A DNA stretch of 64,000 nucleotides. It comes from Olsenella porci (GTDB lineage: Bacteria > Actinomycetota > Coriobacteriia > Coriobacteriales > Atopobiaceae). Positions 41,726 through 50,268 of the stretch are shown one piece after another. The notes below the pieces were generated by a model that did not search any database, was not told the origin of the DNA, and worked only from the letters and a program-made list of their open reading frames with translations. Position numbers and translations under genes: made by a program. Every line of letters starts with the position of its first letter. Position 1 is the stretch's first letter. The stretch is from the NCBI RefSeq assembly GCF_009695875.1, contig NZ_VUNC01000001.1, positions 186,001 to 250,000 of the forward strand, written 5' to 3'.

Positions 41726-43537
41726 CTACTCTGCCAGCAGGGACTCCATCTTGAAGCTGACGCAGTTGACGTAGCCGCGGTTGGTCAGCCTGAGCTCTGG
41801 CACGCACGCGAGCGACATGACGCCCATGGTCATGAACGGAGAGGGGAGCGTGCACCCCATCTGCCGCCACGCTGCCTCGATGGCGCTCACCTTGCGGGAG
41901 ACGACCTCCACGCGCTCCGTGCTCATGAGGCCGCATACGGGGAGCTCGACCAGCGCGAGCACCCTCCCGTCCTGGACGGCGACCTCCCCGCCGCCACACT
42001 CCTCGAGTGTCTTTGCGGCAAGGAGCATGTCGGCGTCGTTGTCGCCCATGACCAGGAGGTTGTGTGCGTCGTGCGAGACGGTCTGCGCCAGCGCGCCATG
42101 GATGCCGAAGCCCTTTGCAAAGCCACGCGAATGGGTTCCCGCGCTGCCGTGGTGGCGGTCGAAGACGCAGACCTTGAGCACGTCGTTCTCGCCGTCAGCC
42201 TGCAGCTTGCCGTCACGGACGGGGACGTCCACGATGATGTCATGCGTGATCGTGTCGCCGGGGGTGATGCCCATGGCGCGTACCTTGCAACGCCCGTCCT
42301 GCCGATCGACGGGGAACTCGAAGGCCTGAGGGGTGAGGGTGTCGCCCAGCTCCATGGTGTGGGTCATGAAATCGGGCCAGGGGAAGGGCTCGACCTCGAA
42401 GAGCGCCCTGCCGTCCCGGGCGACCAGGTCGCCGTCGATCCACACGTACCGCGCGCGGAAGTCCTTGAGGTCATCCATGAGGACGACGTCGGCGCACTTG
42501 CCGGGCGTGATTGAGCCCATGTCTTGACCAACGCCAAAGTAGGTTGCGCAGTTAATGGTGCACATCTGAATCGCCGTCACGGGGTCGAGCCCGAGCGAGA
42601 CCGCGGTGCGGAGCACGCGATCCATGTGGCCGTCGTCCACGATGGTGTGCGGGTGGGAGTCATCGGTGCACAGGAGACACAGGCGGGTGTCGATGCCGCT
42701 CTCCACGAGCTGCGGGAGGTAGCCGGGCAGGTTGAGCCAGGCAGACCCCTGCCTGAGCTGCGCGTACATCCCCATGCGGAGCTTCGCAATCACATCGTCG
42801 AAGGTTCCCGACTCGTGGCAGGACGAGACGCCCGCGGAGATGTAGGCGTTAAGCCCCCTGTCGTCGTCGGGGCTCACATAGTGGCCGGTCACAACCTTGT
42901 CAGCCTTGAGGGTCTCCGCAACCTCGCCCGTTGCGTTCTCCTCGCCCGAGAGGATGCCCGGGAAGTTCATCATCTCGCCGAGCGCGACGGTCTGGTCCCA
43001 CGTCATGGTCTGCGCAACCTGGGACGCGTCGATTGACGAGCCGGTGTCCTCCACCCCCAGGACGGCGGGTACGCAGGAGGGAGTTGTAAGCATGGTCTTG
43101 AGCGGAGTGCGGGCCGCGTCCTCCCACATCACCCTGACGCCCTCGAGGCCGCGCACGTTGGCAACCTCGTGCGGGTCGGCGTATATCCCGGTGGTCCCGT
43201 GCGGGACGACCGCCCGGGCATACTCGCTCGGCCCCACCATCGACGACTCGATGTGGATGTGGCTGTCCATGAGGCCAGGGACCGCATAGAGGCCCGTCGC
43301 GTCGACGACCCTGGTGTCTGGCCCGACGCAGTGCTCCGCAGTGTGCCCGCCAATGCCCAGGTAGGCGACTCGGCCATGGCTGATGGCGATGTCCGTGTCG
43401 TCTAGAATCTCGTGCGTTGTCACGCTCACGAGCCGTGCATGGCGAATGACCGTGTCGGCTGGACGCTTGCCCAAGGCTACCTCAGCCAGCGCATTGTGGC
43501 ATTCCCAGAGCGGCTCCTTGCAAAAGTGGTTGATCAT
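41726..43537 (-). CDS. ade: Adenine deaminase
   Basis: A 603-residue metallo-dependent amidohydrolase that converts adenine to hypoxanthine for purine salvage. Metal-binding motifs HIHIESSM, TGIYADPHEVANV and the late DDSHPHTIVDDGHMDRVLR are intact, as is the C-terminal domain (DAHNLLVMG). I choose ATG 43537 (MINHF...) with GAAAGGCAGG upstream. The frame is open a further 155 codons but that part reads as noncoding. The length matches the family. It is convergent with the M6 peptidase and preceded by an unusual noncoding stretch. Confidence 0.96.
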   Translation of the reverse strand: MINHFCKEPLWECHNALAEVALGKRPADTVIRHARLVSVTTHEILDDTDIAISHGRVAYLGIGGHTAEHCVGPDTRVVDATGLYAVPGLMDSHIHIESSMVGPSEYARAVVPHGTTGIYADPHEVANVRGLEGVRVMWEDAARTPLKTMLTTPSCVPAVLGVEDTGSSIDASQVAQTMTWDQTVALGEMMNFPGILSGEENATGEVAETLKADKVVTGHYVSPDDDRGLNAYISAGVSSCHESGTFDDVIAKLRMGMYAQLRQGSAWLNLPGYLPQLVESGIDTRLCLLCTDDSHPHTIVDDGHMDRVLRTAVSLGLDPVTAIQMCTINCATYFGVGQDMGSITPGKCADVVLMDDLKDFRARYVWIDGDLVARDGRALFEVEPFPWPDFMTHTMELGDTLTPQAFEFPVDRQDGRCKVRAMGITPGDTITHDIIVDVPVRDGKLQADGENDVLKVCVFDRHHGSAGTHSRGFAKGFGIHGALAQTVSHDAHNLLVMGDNDADMLLAAKTLEECGGGEVAVQDGRVLALVELPVCGLMSTERVEVVSRKVSAIEAAWRQMGCTLPSPFMTMGVMSLACVPELRLTNRGYVNCVSFKMESLLAE

Positions 43538-43761
43538 ATCGCACGACCTGCCTTTCCAGGGCCTGACCTGCCCTCCCGCGATGGCACTCTGCGTTCTGGG
43601 GCTAGGGTAGCGCAAGAGGGGCAGTTGCGCCTTGCGGGGCGGTTTGGCTACCTGTATCCAGCGCTCGGGTTCAGGACTACGACGGTCACGGCGGGAAACC
43701 GGCGGGCAAAGAAGGGAGAGGGGCTCCTCCGCGCGGACTTTCTGGCGAGAAACGACTGGCG

Positions 43762-43953
43762 TGAGTGCTTGCTTCGGGCTTCGCCTGCTTGGAGGTGTTT
43801 CGGGGTCGAGTTTCCCCAGTTGGATATTCATCACCAATGCAACCATGTCAGCTGAATCCCGATATGAGTGCTCACTTCGGGAGTCCGCTGCCATCCGTAC
43901 CTGGAACGGGAGTTGTTTGGCAGCAAGCTCCTGACATGAGTACTCACACCGGG
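43762..43953. repeat. Three dispersed copies of a TGAGT-N-CT-type motif
   Basis: Copies at 43762-43778 (TGAGTGCTTGCTTCGGG), 43865-43881 (TGAGTGCTCACTTCGGG) and 43937-43953 (TGAGTACTCACACCGGG) are spaced 103 and 72 bp start to start. The core TGAGTACTCA of the third copy is a perfect palindrome. Sequence after each copy is also partly alike (ctttgg or cttcgcc, then TGCC). They may be operators or pieces of an intergenic repeat family. Confidence 0.55.
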
Positions 43954-44316
43954 CTTTGGTTGCCATTGGAGGGCGTCCTGCCGGTTGATGCGCGGTTTCC
44001 AACGATTCGACTTCCGAGTTATGGCGGCAAGCCTCTCGTGTGAGGCGCTTGTTGCTAGGGGCTAGGGGGCGGTCCGTCTTTCACGAGTAGCCTCGTGGAA
44101 TCGCTCGTCTCTGGGCGAAACGTACGTGGGGGAGGAGGGGGCCGGTGCCCGCGGAAATGGTGGCCGGCACGGGTTGGGCACAACCTCACCATCCTGAGGC
44201 CATCGGTATTCCTTTCGAAAGAGGCATGTTTTGGGCCAAAAGGGGTGGGTGAGGGTGGAGTCTGACCCGCAGATGCCAGAGGCTATGTACACCTGACCGT
44301 AGCGAATGGCGACACG

Positions 44317-44344
44317 AAAAAGGCCGAGGCGAGAAGCCCCGGCC
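44317..44344 (-). terminator. Terminator after the DUF2798-like gene
   Basis: Stem 44322-44330/44336-44344 (9 bp with one mismatch) followed on the minus strand by TTTTTCG. It lies 31 bp after the stop of the membrane gene at 44375. Confidence 0.85.
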
Positions 44345-44374
44345 CACGACTCGCGATAAGTGTCTAGCTTCGTC

Positions 44375-44929
44375 CTAGTCGATTGCCTCGGCGGAACCCC
44401 GGGGCACCGAATCCTCGCCCTTCTCGCCCACGTGGGCAAAGAAGGTCCTGAATACGAGACGGGACACGGGGCCGGCTGCGAACAGGTTCCAGAGGAGCGC
44501 CATGGGGAAGTTCTTGATGAGCGTCCCCACCCAGATCGCCGGAAGCTGAGCCGCGGGCATGCCGCCGAGAATAACGTTGAAGAGGATCGCCGCGACGAGG
44601 CTCATGGTGGGGCACATCACGAGCACCGTGCAGCAGGACCTGATGGTGCCGCGCACCAAGGAGCTGTCGCGCTCCTTGTCGATGCAGCGAGAGGCGAGGG
44701 CCATTCCCAGGCGATTTCCCCAGAGGTTGGAGAACAGGAACACGAAGAGCCACATGTACGCGGCTTCGAGCAGCGCGTCCCAGAAGACGACGTTCGTCAT
44801 GTTGGAGAACCCGCCCGCGGCGGTGGGGATTCCCATCTTCCATGCGACGTTGTAGACCTCCATCCCATAGGCCATGGTCACCGACATGAGGATTCCGAAG
44901 ATGATCCCCTGGGTCCTATTCTTGGGCAT
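44375..44929 (-). CDS. DUF2798-like membrane protein
   Basis: A 184-residue protein with about four membrane helices in two similar halves. The halves begin QGIIFGILMSVTMAYGMEVYN and VRGTIRSCCTVLVMCPTMSL and end in short amphipathic pieces (AYMWLFVFLFSNLWG, FPMALLWNLFAAGP). This fits the duplicated DUF2798 family, small membrane proteins of unknown function. I choose ATG 44929 with GGGAGAGAG before it; the frame is open 69 codons further upstream but passes through a terminator. That leader terminator makes regulated read-through likely. Divergent from an MFS transporter. Confidence 0.82.
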   Translation of the reverse strand: MPKNRTQGIIFGILMSVTMAYGMEVYNVAWKMGIPTAAGGFSNMTNVVFWDALLEAAYMWLFVFLFSNLWGNRLGMALASRCIDKERDSSLVRGTIRSCCTVLVMCPTMSLVAAILFNVILGGMPAAQLPAIWVGTLIKNFPMALLWNLFAAGPVSRLVFRTFFAHVGEKGEDSVPRGSAEAID

Positions 44930-44956
44930 GCTCTCTCCCTCCGCGGCAGTGCCGCA

Positions 44957-44998
44957 ACAAAAAAGCGTGCGAGCGGTCGTGGGACCGTCGCACGCTTT
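44957..44998 (-). terminator. Leader terminator upstream of the DUF2798-like gene
   Basis: A perfect 11-bp stem 44962-44972/44988-44998 with an inner 5-bp stem (44974-44978/44983-44987) is followed on the minus strand by TTTTTTGTT. It ends only about 30 nt before the start codon at 44929, downstream of a likely promoter, so it looks like an attenuator and not the end of another gene. Confidence 0.75.
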
Positions 44999-45164
44999 GC
45001 CAACTACGCTGTCTCGCTGCTCCTGGTGACGTTGTGGGGCACCCGGTTGCAGCAGCTTTGCGCTACACGCAGGTACTGACGATAGCATGTGACGCATGCG
45101 GCGCGACAAAATCATCATGTTGCGGGAGAGGACCAAACGCCCGGAGTCGACAATGGCCTAGGCT

Positions 45165-45240
45165 ATAATCTCATCCGTCAATGAGCGGCCCCACGGGCGT
45201 AAGTCCAATTGATCCATCAGGCCGCTCGCCGTGGGTGCCC
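45165..45240 (+). promoter_or_regulatory. Promoter and two mutually exclusive helices in the MFS gene leader
   Basis: A TATAAT at 45165-45170 lies about 130 bp before the MFS start. Just after the presumed transcription start, GAGCGGCC (45183-45190) can pair perfectly with GGCCGCTC (45220-45227). The next segment CCACGGGCG (45191-45199) can pair with CGCCGTGG (45227-45234) with one bulged G. Both helices cannot form fully at once because the arms abut with no connecting loop. This is the arrangement of a two-state leader RNA. Confidence 0.45.
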
Positions 45241-45296
45241 AAGCCCCCTGCGTCCCTCGCGTGCGGCCAAACGCCGTCTCGTCGAAGGGAAATCGC

Positions 45297-46511
45297 ATGG
45301 CTCAAACCGCACCGGAAGGGCGCTCCAGATCCGCCCAGCCAAAGCTCTGGACCAAGGACCTCGTCCTCATCATCCTGGTGAACCTCTGCGTCTTCACCAA
45401 CCACATCATGTCGCTGTCCACGTTCCCGTTCTTCATCAAGAGCCTGGGTGGCACCGAGGCGATCGCGGGCGTGTGCGCCGCGGCCTTCTCGTTCGTGGCC
45501 GTCATCATCCGCCCGTTCGTGGGCTGGTGGCTGGACAACGGCGTTCGCCGCACGGCACTGGTGATCGGCCTGCTCCTCATGGCGCTCTCGCCGTTGGGGT
45601 ACGTGACCGTCCCCGTTCTCTCCATCGCGATCTTCTTCCGCATGGTCCACGGCGTGGGCCTCTCGTTCTCCAACTCCACGACCGCGACCGTGGCGTCAGA
45701 CGTTATCTGCAAGCCGCGCTTTGCCGAGGGCATGGGCTACTTTGGCATGGCAACCGCGCTTGCCTCCGCGATCGCGCCCGCCCTGGGCCTCTCGCTGATG
45801 GAGGGCTTTGGCTTCAAGGTGCTCTACATCGTGGCCACCTGCATCGCGCTTCTGGGCCTCCTGCTGTTCTCGTTTGTCCATGCCCCGCGCGTCGAGGTGC
45901 CCCACAAGCCCCTTGACCTCAGGACGATCATCAATCGCGACTCCCTGCCCGCGACGGTGACCATGCTCGTGTTCATGTTCACCTTTGGCGCGCTCGAGAA
46001 CTTCGTCGCCATCTACGCATCCGACAAGGGCCTGCCCTCCGGCTCCATCTACTTCCTGATCATGAGCGTCATGCTCCTGCTGGTCCGCGTGTTCCTGGGC
46101 CGCCTGGTGGACGAGAAGGGCGAGGCGTTCTTCGTCTATGCGTGCAACGCCTCGATGCTCGTGGCCTTCCTGCTCCTCGCCTTCGTGCCCAACGTGGTGA
46201 CGTTCATCCTGTCCGCGGCACTCGCCGGCTTCGCGTTTGGCGGGCTGGAGCCCTCGCTCCAGTCCATGGCAGTCCACACGTCCAGCGACGAGACCAGGGG
46301 CTCGGCAAACTCCACGTTCCTCTGTGGGTACGACATCGGCTACGGCCTGGGCGGCGGCGTTGCCGGCTCGCTCATCACCGCGATGGGCTACTCGGCCATG
46401 TGGGCGATCGTCTCGCTCGCCTGCGTGGTTTCTGTGCTGGTCTACGTGCTCTGGGCGCGCCACAGCGATACGAGTTTTAGCAAGGCGCTCAAGGCCGAGA
46501 GGAGGGGGTAG
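45297..46511 (+). CDS. MFS transporter
   Basis: A 404-residue member of the major facilitator superfamily with 12 predicted helices. The first cytoplasmic loop reads VGWWLDNGVRRTAL, a variant of the MFS motif A. A second such motif (LGRLVDEKGEAFFV) sits after helix 8, as in the drug:H+ antiporter families. ATG 45297 follows GAAGGGAAA. The substrate is not evident; efflux of a drug or metabolite is most likely. It is divergent from the DUF2798-like gene, and both have structured leaders. Confidence 0.9.
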   Translation: MAQTAPEGRSRSAQPKLWTKDLVLIILVNLCVFTNHIMSLSTFPFFIKSLGGTEAIAGVCAAAFSFVAVIIRPFVGWWLDNGVRRTALVIGLLLMALSPLGYVTVPVLSIAIFFRMVHGVGLSFSNSTTATVASDVICKPRFAEGMGYFGMATALASAIAPALGLSLMEGFGFKVLYIVATCIALLGLLLFSFVHAPRVEVPHKPLDLRTIINRDSLPATVTMLVFMFTFGALENFVAIYASDKGLPSGSIYFLIMSVMLLLVRVFLGRLVDEKGEAFFVYACNASMLVAFLLLAFVPNVVTFILSAALAGFAFGGLEPSLQSMAVHTSSDETRGSANSTFLCGYDIGYGLGGGVAGSLITAMGYSAMWAIVSLACVVSVLVYVLWARHSDTSFSKALKAERRG

Positions 46512-46602
46512 CCCCCGGGGCGCCGTTGCCGGAGACGCTGGCGCGGCGCCCTCCCATGGCGTTTTGGTGGTCGCCGTGCTTCTTTGCTAGAGTACTCTCC
46601 GT

Positions 46603-46711
<109 letters not shown>

Positions 46712-46805
46712 GTACGCCCCCTGTGACCAGCGAGAGGTTGGCCGCGGGGGCGTTTTCTATGACGGCGGCGCCTGCCGCCCCAGCCGACCTTTTGGAGAGT
46801 CGCCA

Positions 46806-47474
46806 ATGGGCTTCGTCAACATGATCGCCGAGCTTCTCAGGGACCCGAGGACCGCCATCGCAGGCTGGATTGCCGCCGGCCCCATGGTTGCCTACGGCCT
46901 GGTCTTCCTCATCGTGTTCATCGAGACGGGCGTGGTGTTCTTCCCGTTCCTGCCGGGCGACTCGCTGCTCTTTGCATCGGGCTTCTTCGCGCACAACGGC
47001 GGGTTCAACATCTTTGCGCTCCTCGGAGTTGCGTGGGCCGCCGCCATCATCGGCGACCAGTGCAACTTCATGATCGGGCACTTCTTTGGCCAGCGCATCG
47101 TGAGGAGCGGCAAGGTCAAGGCCATGACCCCCGAGCGCGTGGAGAAGACCGAGGCCTTTCTGGACAAGTGGGGACGCCTGGCCATCTTCCTGGGCCGATT
47201 CTTCCCGTTCATCCGCACCTTCGTGCCGTTCCTCGCGGGTATGGGCGGCATGGCCTGGCACCACTTCGTGGTGTTCAACATCCTGGGCGGCGTTACCTGG
47301 TCCACGCTGTTCACGCTGCTGGGGTACTTCTTTGGCGGGATCCCTGCCGTCCAGGAGCACTTCGAGCTCGTGGTCGTGGGCATCATCCTGGTCTCGGTCA
47401 TCCCGGCCGTGGTCGGCGCGATCAAGGCCAAGCTCTCCTCCAAGAAGGGCGCCGCCCCCAAGCACGCCGCATAG
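46806..47474 (+). CDS. DedA-family membrane protein
   Basis: A 222-residue protein with five or six membrane segments. Family marks are the FLPGDSLLFASGFFA segment, the conserved GRFFPFIRTFVPFLAGMGGM and the W-x-x-x-x-x-LGYFFG that follows. DedA/VTT proteins help translocate undecaprenyl phosphate and phospholipids across the membrane. ATG 46806 is preceded by TGGAGAG. It begins about 90 bp after the SRP RNA. A terminator follows at 47501. Confidence 0.93.
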   Translation: MGFVNMIAELLRDPRTAIAGWIAAGPMVAYGLVFLIVFIETGVVFFPFLPGDSLLFASGFFAHNGGFNIFALLGVAWAAAIIGDQCNFMIGHFFGQRIVRSGKVKAMTPERVEKTEAFLDKWGRLAIFLGRFFPFIRTFVPFLAGMGGMAWHHFVVFNILGGVTWSTLFTLLGYFFGGIPAVQEHFELVVVGIILVSVIPAVVGAIKAKLSSKKGAAPKHAA

Positions 47475-47500
47475 CCGCCCCACACAGCCTGCCATCTTGA

Positions 47501-47535
47501 TGCCACGCCCTGCGAGGGGCGTGGCATTCTTGTCT
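47501..47535 (+). terminator. Terminator after the DedA gene
   Basis: Perfect 10-bp stem TGCCACGCCC/GGGCGTGGCA (47501-47510/47517-47526), 6-nt loop, then TTCTTGTCTT. Confidence 0.88.
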
Positions 47536-47644
47536 TCGTGCAGCATCCCTGCGTTTGGGTGACCCCAAACGTGGAAAACAACGTACGATGGCCCGATTAG
47601 GAATCGGGCTCGGCTCGGTCTGCCAGGCGAGAGGGGCGATGCAA

Positions 47645-50206
47645 ATGGACGTCGAGGGCATCCTGAGGGCAATGACGCTGGAGCAGAAGTGTGCGCTCCT
47701 CTCCGGAGGGAAGCCCTTCTCCACCAGGGCGTTCCCCTCCCTGGGCATTCCCAGCCTGGAGTTCTCCGACGGCCCGCACGGGCTTCGCCATCAAAGCTCC
47801 GATGCGGATAACCTAGGGCTTGGCGCCTCGGACCCAGCCACCTGCTTCCCCACCGCCGCGACCATGGCGCAGACGTGGGACACGGATCTTGCGGAGGAGA
47901 TTGGCGAGGCGCTTGCGGAGGAGGCCGCCTCCATGGGCATCAACGTGGTGTTGGGGCCCGGCCTCAACATCAAGCGCAACCCGCTCTGCGGGCGCAACTT
48001 TGAGTACTTCTCCGAGGACCCCCTCGTCTCGGGTCGCATGGCGGCGGCGTACGTGAGGGGCATCCAGTCGCGTGGGCTCGGCGCGTGCCCAAAGCACTTT
48101 GCCGTCAACAGTCAAGAGACGCGCCGGCAGTCATCCGACTCGGTGGTGGACGAGAGGACCCTGCGCGAGGTGTACCTTGCCGGCTTTGAGGAGTGCGTGC
48201 GCGCCTCGCACCCCATGGCAATCATGAGCAGCTACAACATGGTCAACGGCACCTACGCGAGCGAGAACCGCCACCTCCTGAGGGACGTCCTCAGGGACGA
48301 GTGGGGCTTCGATGGAGCCGTGGTCACCGACTGGGGGGCCTCGAACGACCACCCCGCGGGGGTCTCGGCGGGATGCACCATCGAGATGCCAGCCCCCAAC
48401 GACTGCTCCATCCGCGAGCTCGTGCTTGCCGTGAGGGCCGGTCGCGTGAGCCAGGCGGACCTCGACGACCGCGTGCGAGAGGCGCTCACGCTCATCCTTC
48501 GGACCGATCGGGCAAAGTCAAACTACCACGGCGGCTACGACGCGGACGCCCACCACCGCCTTGCACGGCGCGCCGCGGAGGAGGGCATCGTCCTCCTCAA
48601 GAACGACGCCCCAGCCGACGCGTGGGAGGGGGACGCCCCCACGGCGGCAGAGGCCGACGGGACGGCTTCTGGGCGCGTTTCCCCGCGCACCTCTCCCCTG
48701 CTGCCCCTTGCCCCGCACACCAAGGTCGCGCTCGTTGGCGACTTTGCCCGGGCACCGCGCTACCAGGGGGCGGGCTCGTCGCTGGTCAATGCGACGCGGG
48801 TAGAGAGCCTCCTCGATATCATGCGCGCCGACGACCGTCTTGACCTCGTGGGCTACGAGCCGGGCTTTGAGCGCTCGGGGAGGGCGAACCCCCAGAAGGC
48901 CGCCGCGGCGGTCGACCTCGCCCGACGCGCGGAGGTCGTGATCCTCTGCCTTGGCCTGGACGAGTCCAGGGAGGTGGAGGGCCTCGACCGCACCAACATG
49001 CGGGTGAGCTCCAACCAGGTGAGCCTTCTGCGCGCCGTCTTTGCCGCCAACCCCAACGTGGTCGTGCTTCTCTCCGCGGGAAGCTGCGTGGAGGTCCCCT
49101 GGCAGACCCATGCACCAGCGATCCTGTACCTGGCGCTGGGCGGGCAGGCGGGTGCCTCGGCCGCGCTCGAGGTTGTCACCGGCGCCGTCAGCCCGTCCGG
49201 AAGGCTTGCGGAGACCTGGCCCGTCAGACTGGAGGACGTCCCCAGCTTTGGCAACTTCCCCAGCCTGCAGCGCACGGCGGAGTACCGCGAGGGGCCGTAC
49301 GTGGGCTATCGCTACTACCAGACCGCCCACGTGCCCGTTGCCTACCCCTTTGGGTACGGGCTGGGGTACACCCGGTTTGAGTACTCCGACCTTGTCGTCT
49401 CCAAGGACGAAGCGAGCTTCGTCGTGGCCAACGTGGGCCGGCGCGAGGGCACCGACGTCGCGCAGGTGTACGTGGGGCTGCCTGGTGCCGCGGTGTTTGC
49501 CCCCCAGGTACAGCTGCGGGGATGGGCCCGCGTGAGCCTGGCGGCGGGCGAGTCGCGACGCGTGGCCGTCCCCCTCGGCCCGCGTGCTTTCCAGTACTTT
49601 AACGTCGAGACCAACGCGTGGGAGACCGAGGGAGGGTCCTATCTCGTCTCGGTGGGGGCAAGCGCGGCAGACCTCCGGCTCCAGGCGGAGGTCGAGGTCG
49701 CGGGCAGCGGCGCCCCCAATCCCTACGCGGGGCTCCGGCTCTCCGCCTACCAGTCCGGAAGGGTGGCTGGCGTTGACGACGCGCAGTTCTCCGCACTCCT
49801 GGGTCGTGTCATCCCGTCCCCGCGCATCCCCATAGACGCCAACCTGACGCTTCGCGACCTCACCAGGACGCACAGCCCGGTCATGTGGGCGGCGGGAAAG
49901 GTTGCCGACACGTACTGCGGCAGGCAGCTTGCGAGGGACTCCTTTGACCCCAACGTGGCCTTTGCCTACAACATGCCCCTGCGCGCCCTCCCCAAGATGG
50001 GGCTTCCCGTCACCAAGGCGGCGATTGACGCCCTGGTGCTCGAGGCGCGTGGCGCTTGGGTGGTGGGCGCCGCAGTCGCCCTCGCCAAGAGGAGGCGCTG
50101 GCCCCTTGGAGTCTGCCTCTACCTTGCCGCCGCTGCCGAGGTGGGCGGCCTAGTTGCCAACGGAGCGTTCGAGGCGCTCCTAAAACGGCAGTCGGTCGAG
50201 GGCTAG
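47645..50206 (+). CDS. Glycoside hydrolase family 3 enzyme with C-terminal membrane segment
   Basis: An 853-residue beta-glycosidase, probably a beta-glucosidase. The N-terminal TIM barrel carries GPGLNIKRNPLCGRNFEYFSEDP and the KHFAVNSQETRR motif; the nucleophile is Asp229 in VVTDWGAS. The second domain has the catalytic-acid region VILCLGLDESREVEGLDR, and a fibronectin III-like domain follows (about 580-700). The last 150 residues are unusual for GH3: they include a hydrophobic segment (WVVGAAVALAKRR, LGVCLYLAAAAEVGGLVA) that looks like membrane helices. No signal peptide is seen. I choose ATG 47645, eight nt after AGGGGC; ATG 47639 and GTG 47555 are alternatives. Confidence 0.9.
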   Translation: MDVEGILRAMTLEQKCALLSGGKPFSTRAFPSLGIPSLEFSDGPHGLRHQSSDADNLGLGASDPATCFPTAATMAQTWDTDLAEEIGEALAEEAASMGINVVLGPGLNIKRNPLCGRNFEYFSEDPLVSGRMAAAYVRGIQSRGLGACPKHFAVNSQETRRQSSDSVVDERTLREVYLAGFEECVRASHPMAIMSSYNMVNGTYASENRHLLRDVLRDEWGFDGAVVTDWGASNDHPAGVSAGCTIEMPAPNDCSIRELVLAVRAGRVSQADLDDRVREALTLILRTDRAKSNYHGGYDADAHHRLARRAAEEGIVLLKNDAPADAWEGDAPTAAEADGTASGRVSPRTSPLLPLAPHTKVALVGDFARAPRYQGAGSSLVNATRVESLLDIMRADDRLDLVGYEPGFERSGRANPQKAAAAVDLARRAEVVILCLGLDESREVEGLDRTNMRVSSNQVSLLRAVFAANPNVVVLLSAGSCVEVPWQTHAPAILYLALGGQAGASAALEVVTGAVSPSGRLAETWPVRLEDVPSFGNFPSLQRTAEYREGPYVGYRYYQTAHVPVAYPFGYGLGYTRFEYSDLVVSKDEASFVVANVGRREGTDVAQVYVGLPGAAVFAPQVQLRGWARVSLAAGESRRVAVPLGPRAFQYFNVETNAWETEGGSYLVSVGASAADLRLQAEVEVAGSGAPNPYAGLRLSAYQSGRVAGVDDAQFSALLGRVIPSPRIPIDANLTLRDLTRTHSPVMWAAGKVADTYCGRQLARDSFDPNVAFAYNMPLRALPKMGLPVTKAAIDALVLEARGAWVVGAAVALAKRRRWPLGVCLYLAAAAEVGGLVANGAFEALLKRQSVEG

Positions 50207-50268
50207 GGGACGGGCGGGGGTCCGCCGCTATACTGGTAGGCCGAGTCATGCGAGGCGTCGGAGGCGCG

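Larger units (their letters stand above)
43538..44374. other. 836-bp non-coding stretch upstream of ade, with repeated motifs
   Basis: I see no convincing gene here; several frames are open by chance. The stretch holds three copies of a 17-bp motif (see the repeat entry), an inferred ade promoter near 43540-43600 and the terminator of the next minus-strand gene at 44317-44344. The composition is more mixed and less codon-biased than in neighbours, suggesting old, decayed or repeat-derived DNA. Confidence 0.55.

Noticed and set aside
43412-44043. Short plus-strand frames in the noncoding stretch upstream of ade, with repeated peptides around S-A-H-F-G and S-T-H-T-G
   Set aside because: The peptide repetition follows from the repeated DNA motif, and no RBS or family resemblance supports coding.
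45183-45235. The MFS leader as an H-type pseudoknot
   Set aside because: The arms abut with no loop nucleotides to cross 8-bp helices, so both helices cannot form fully at once; alternative helices are more likely.
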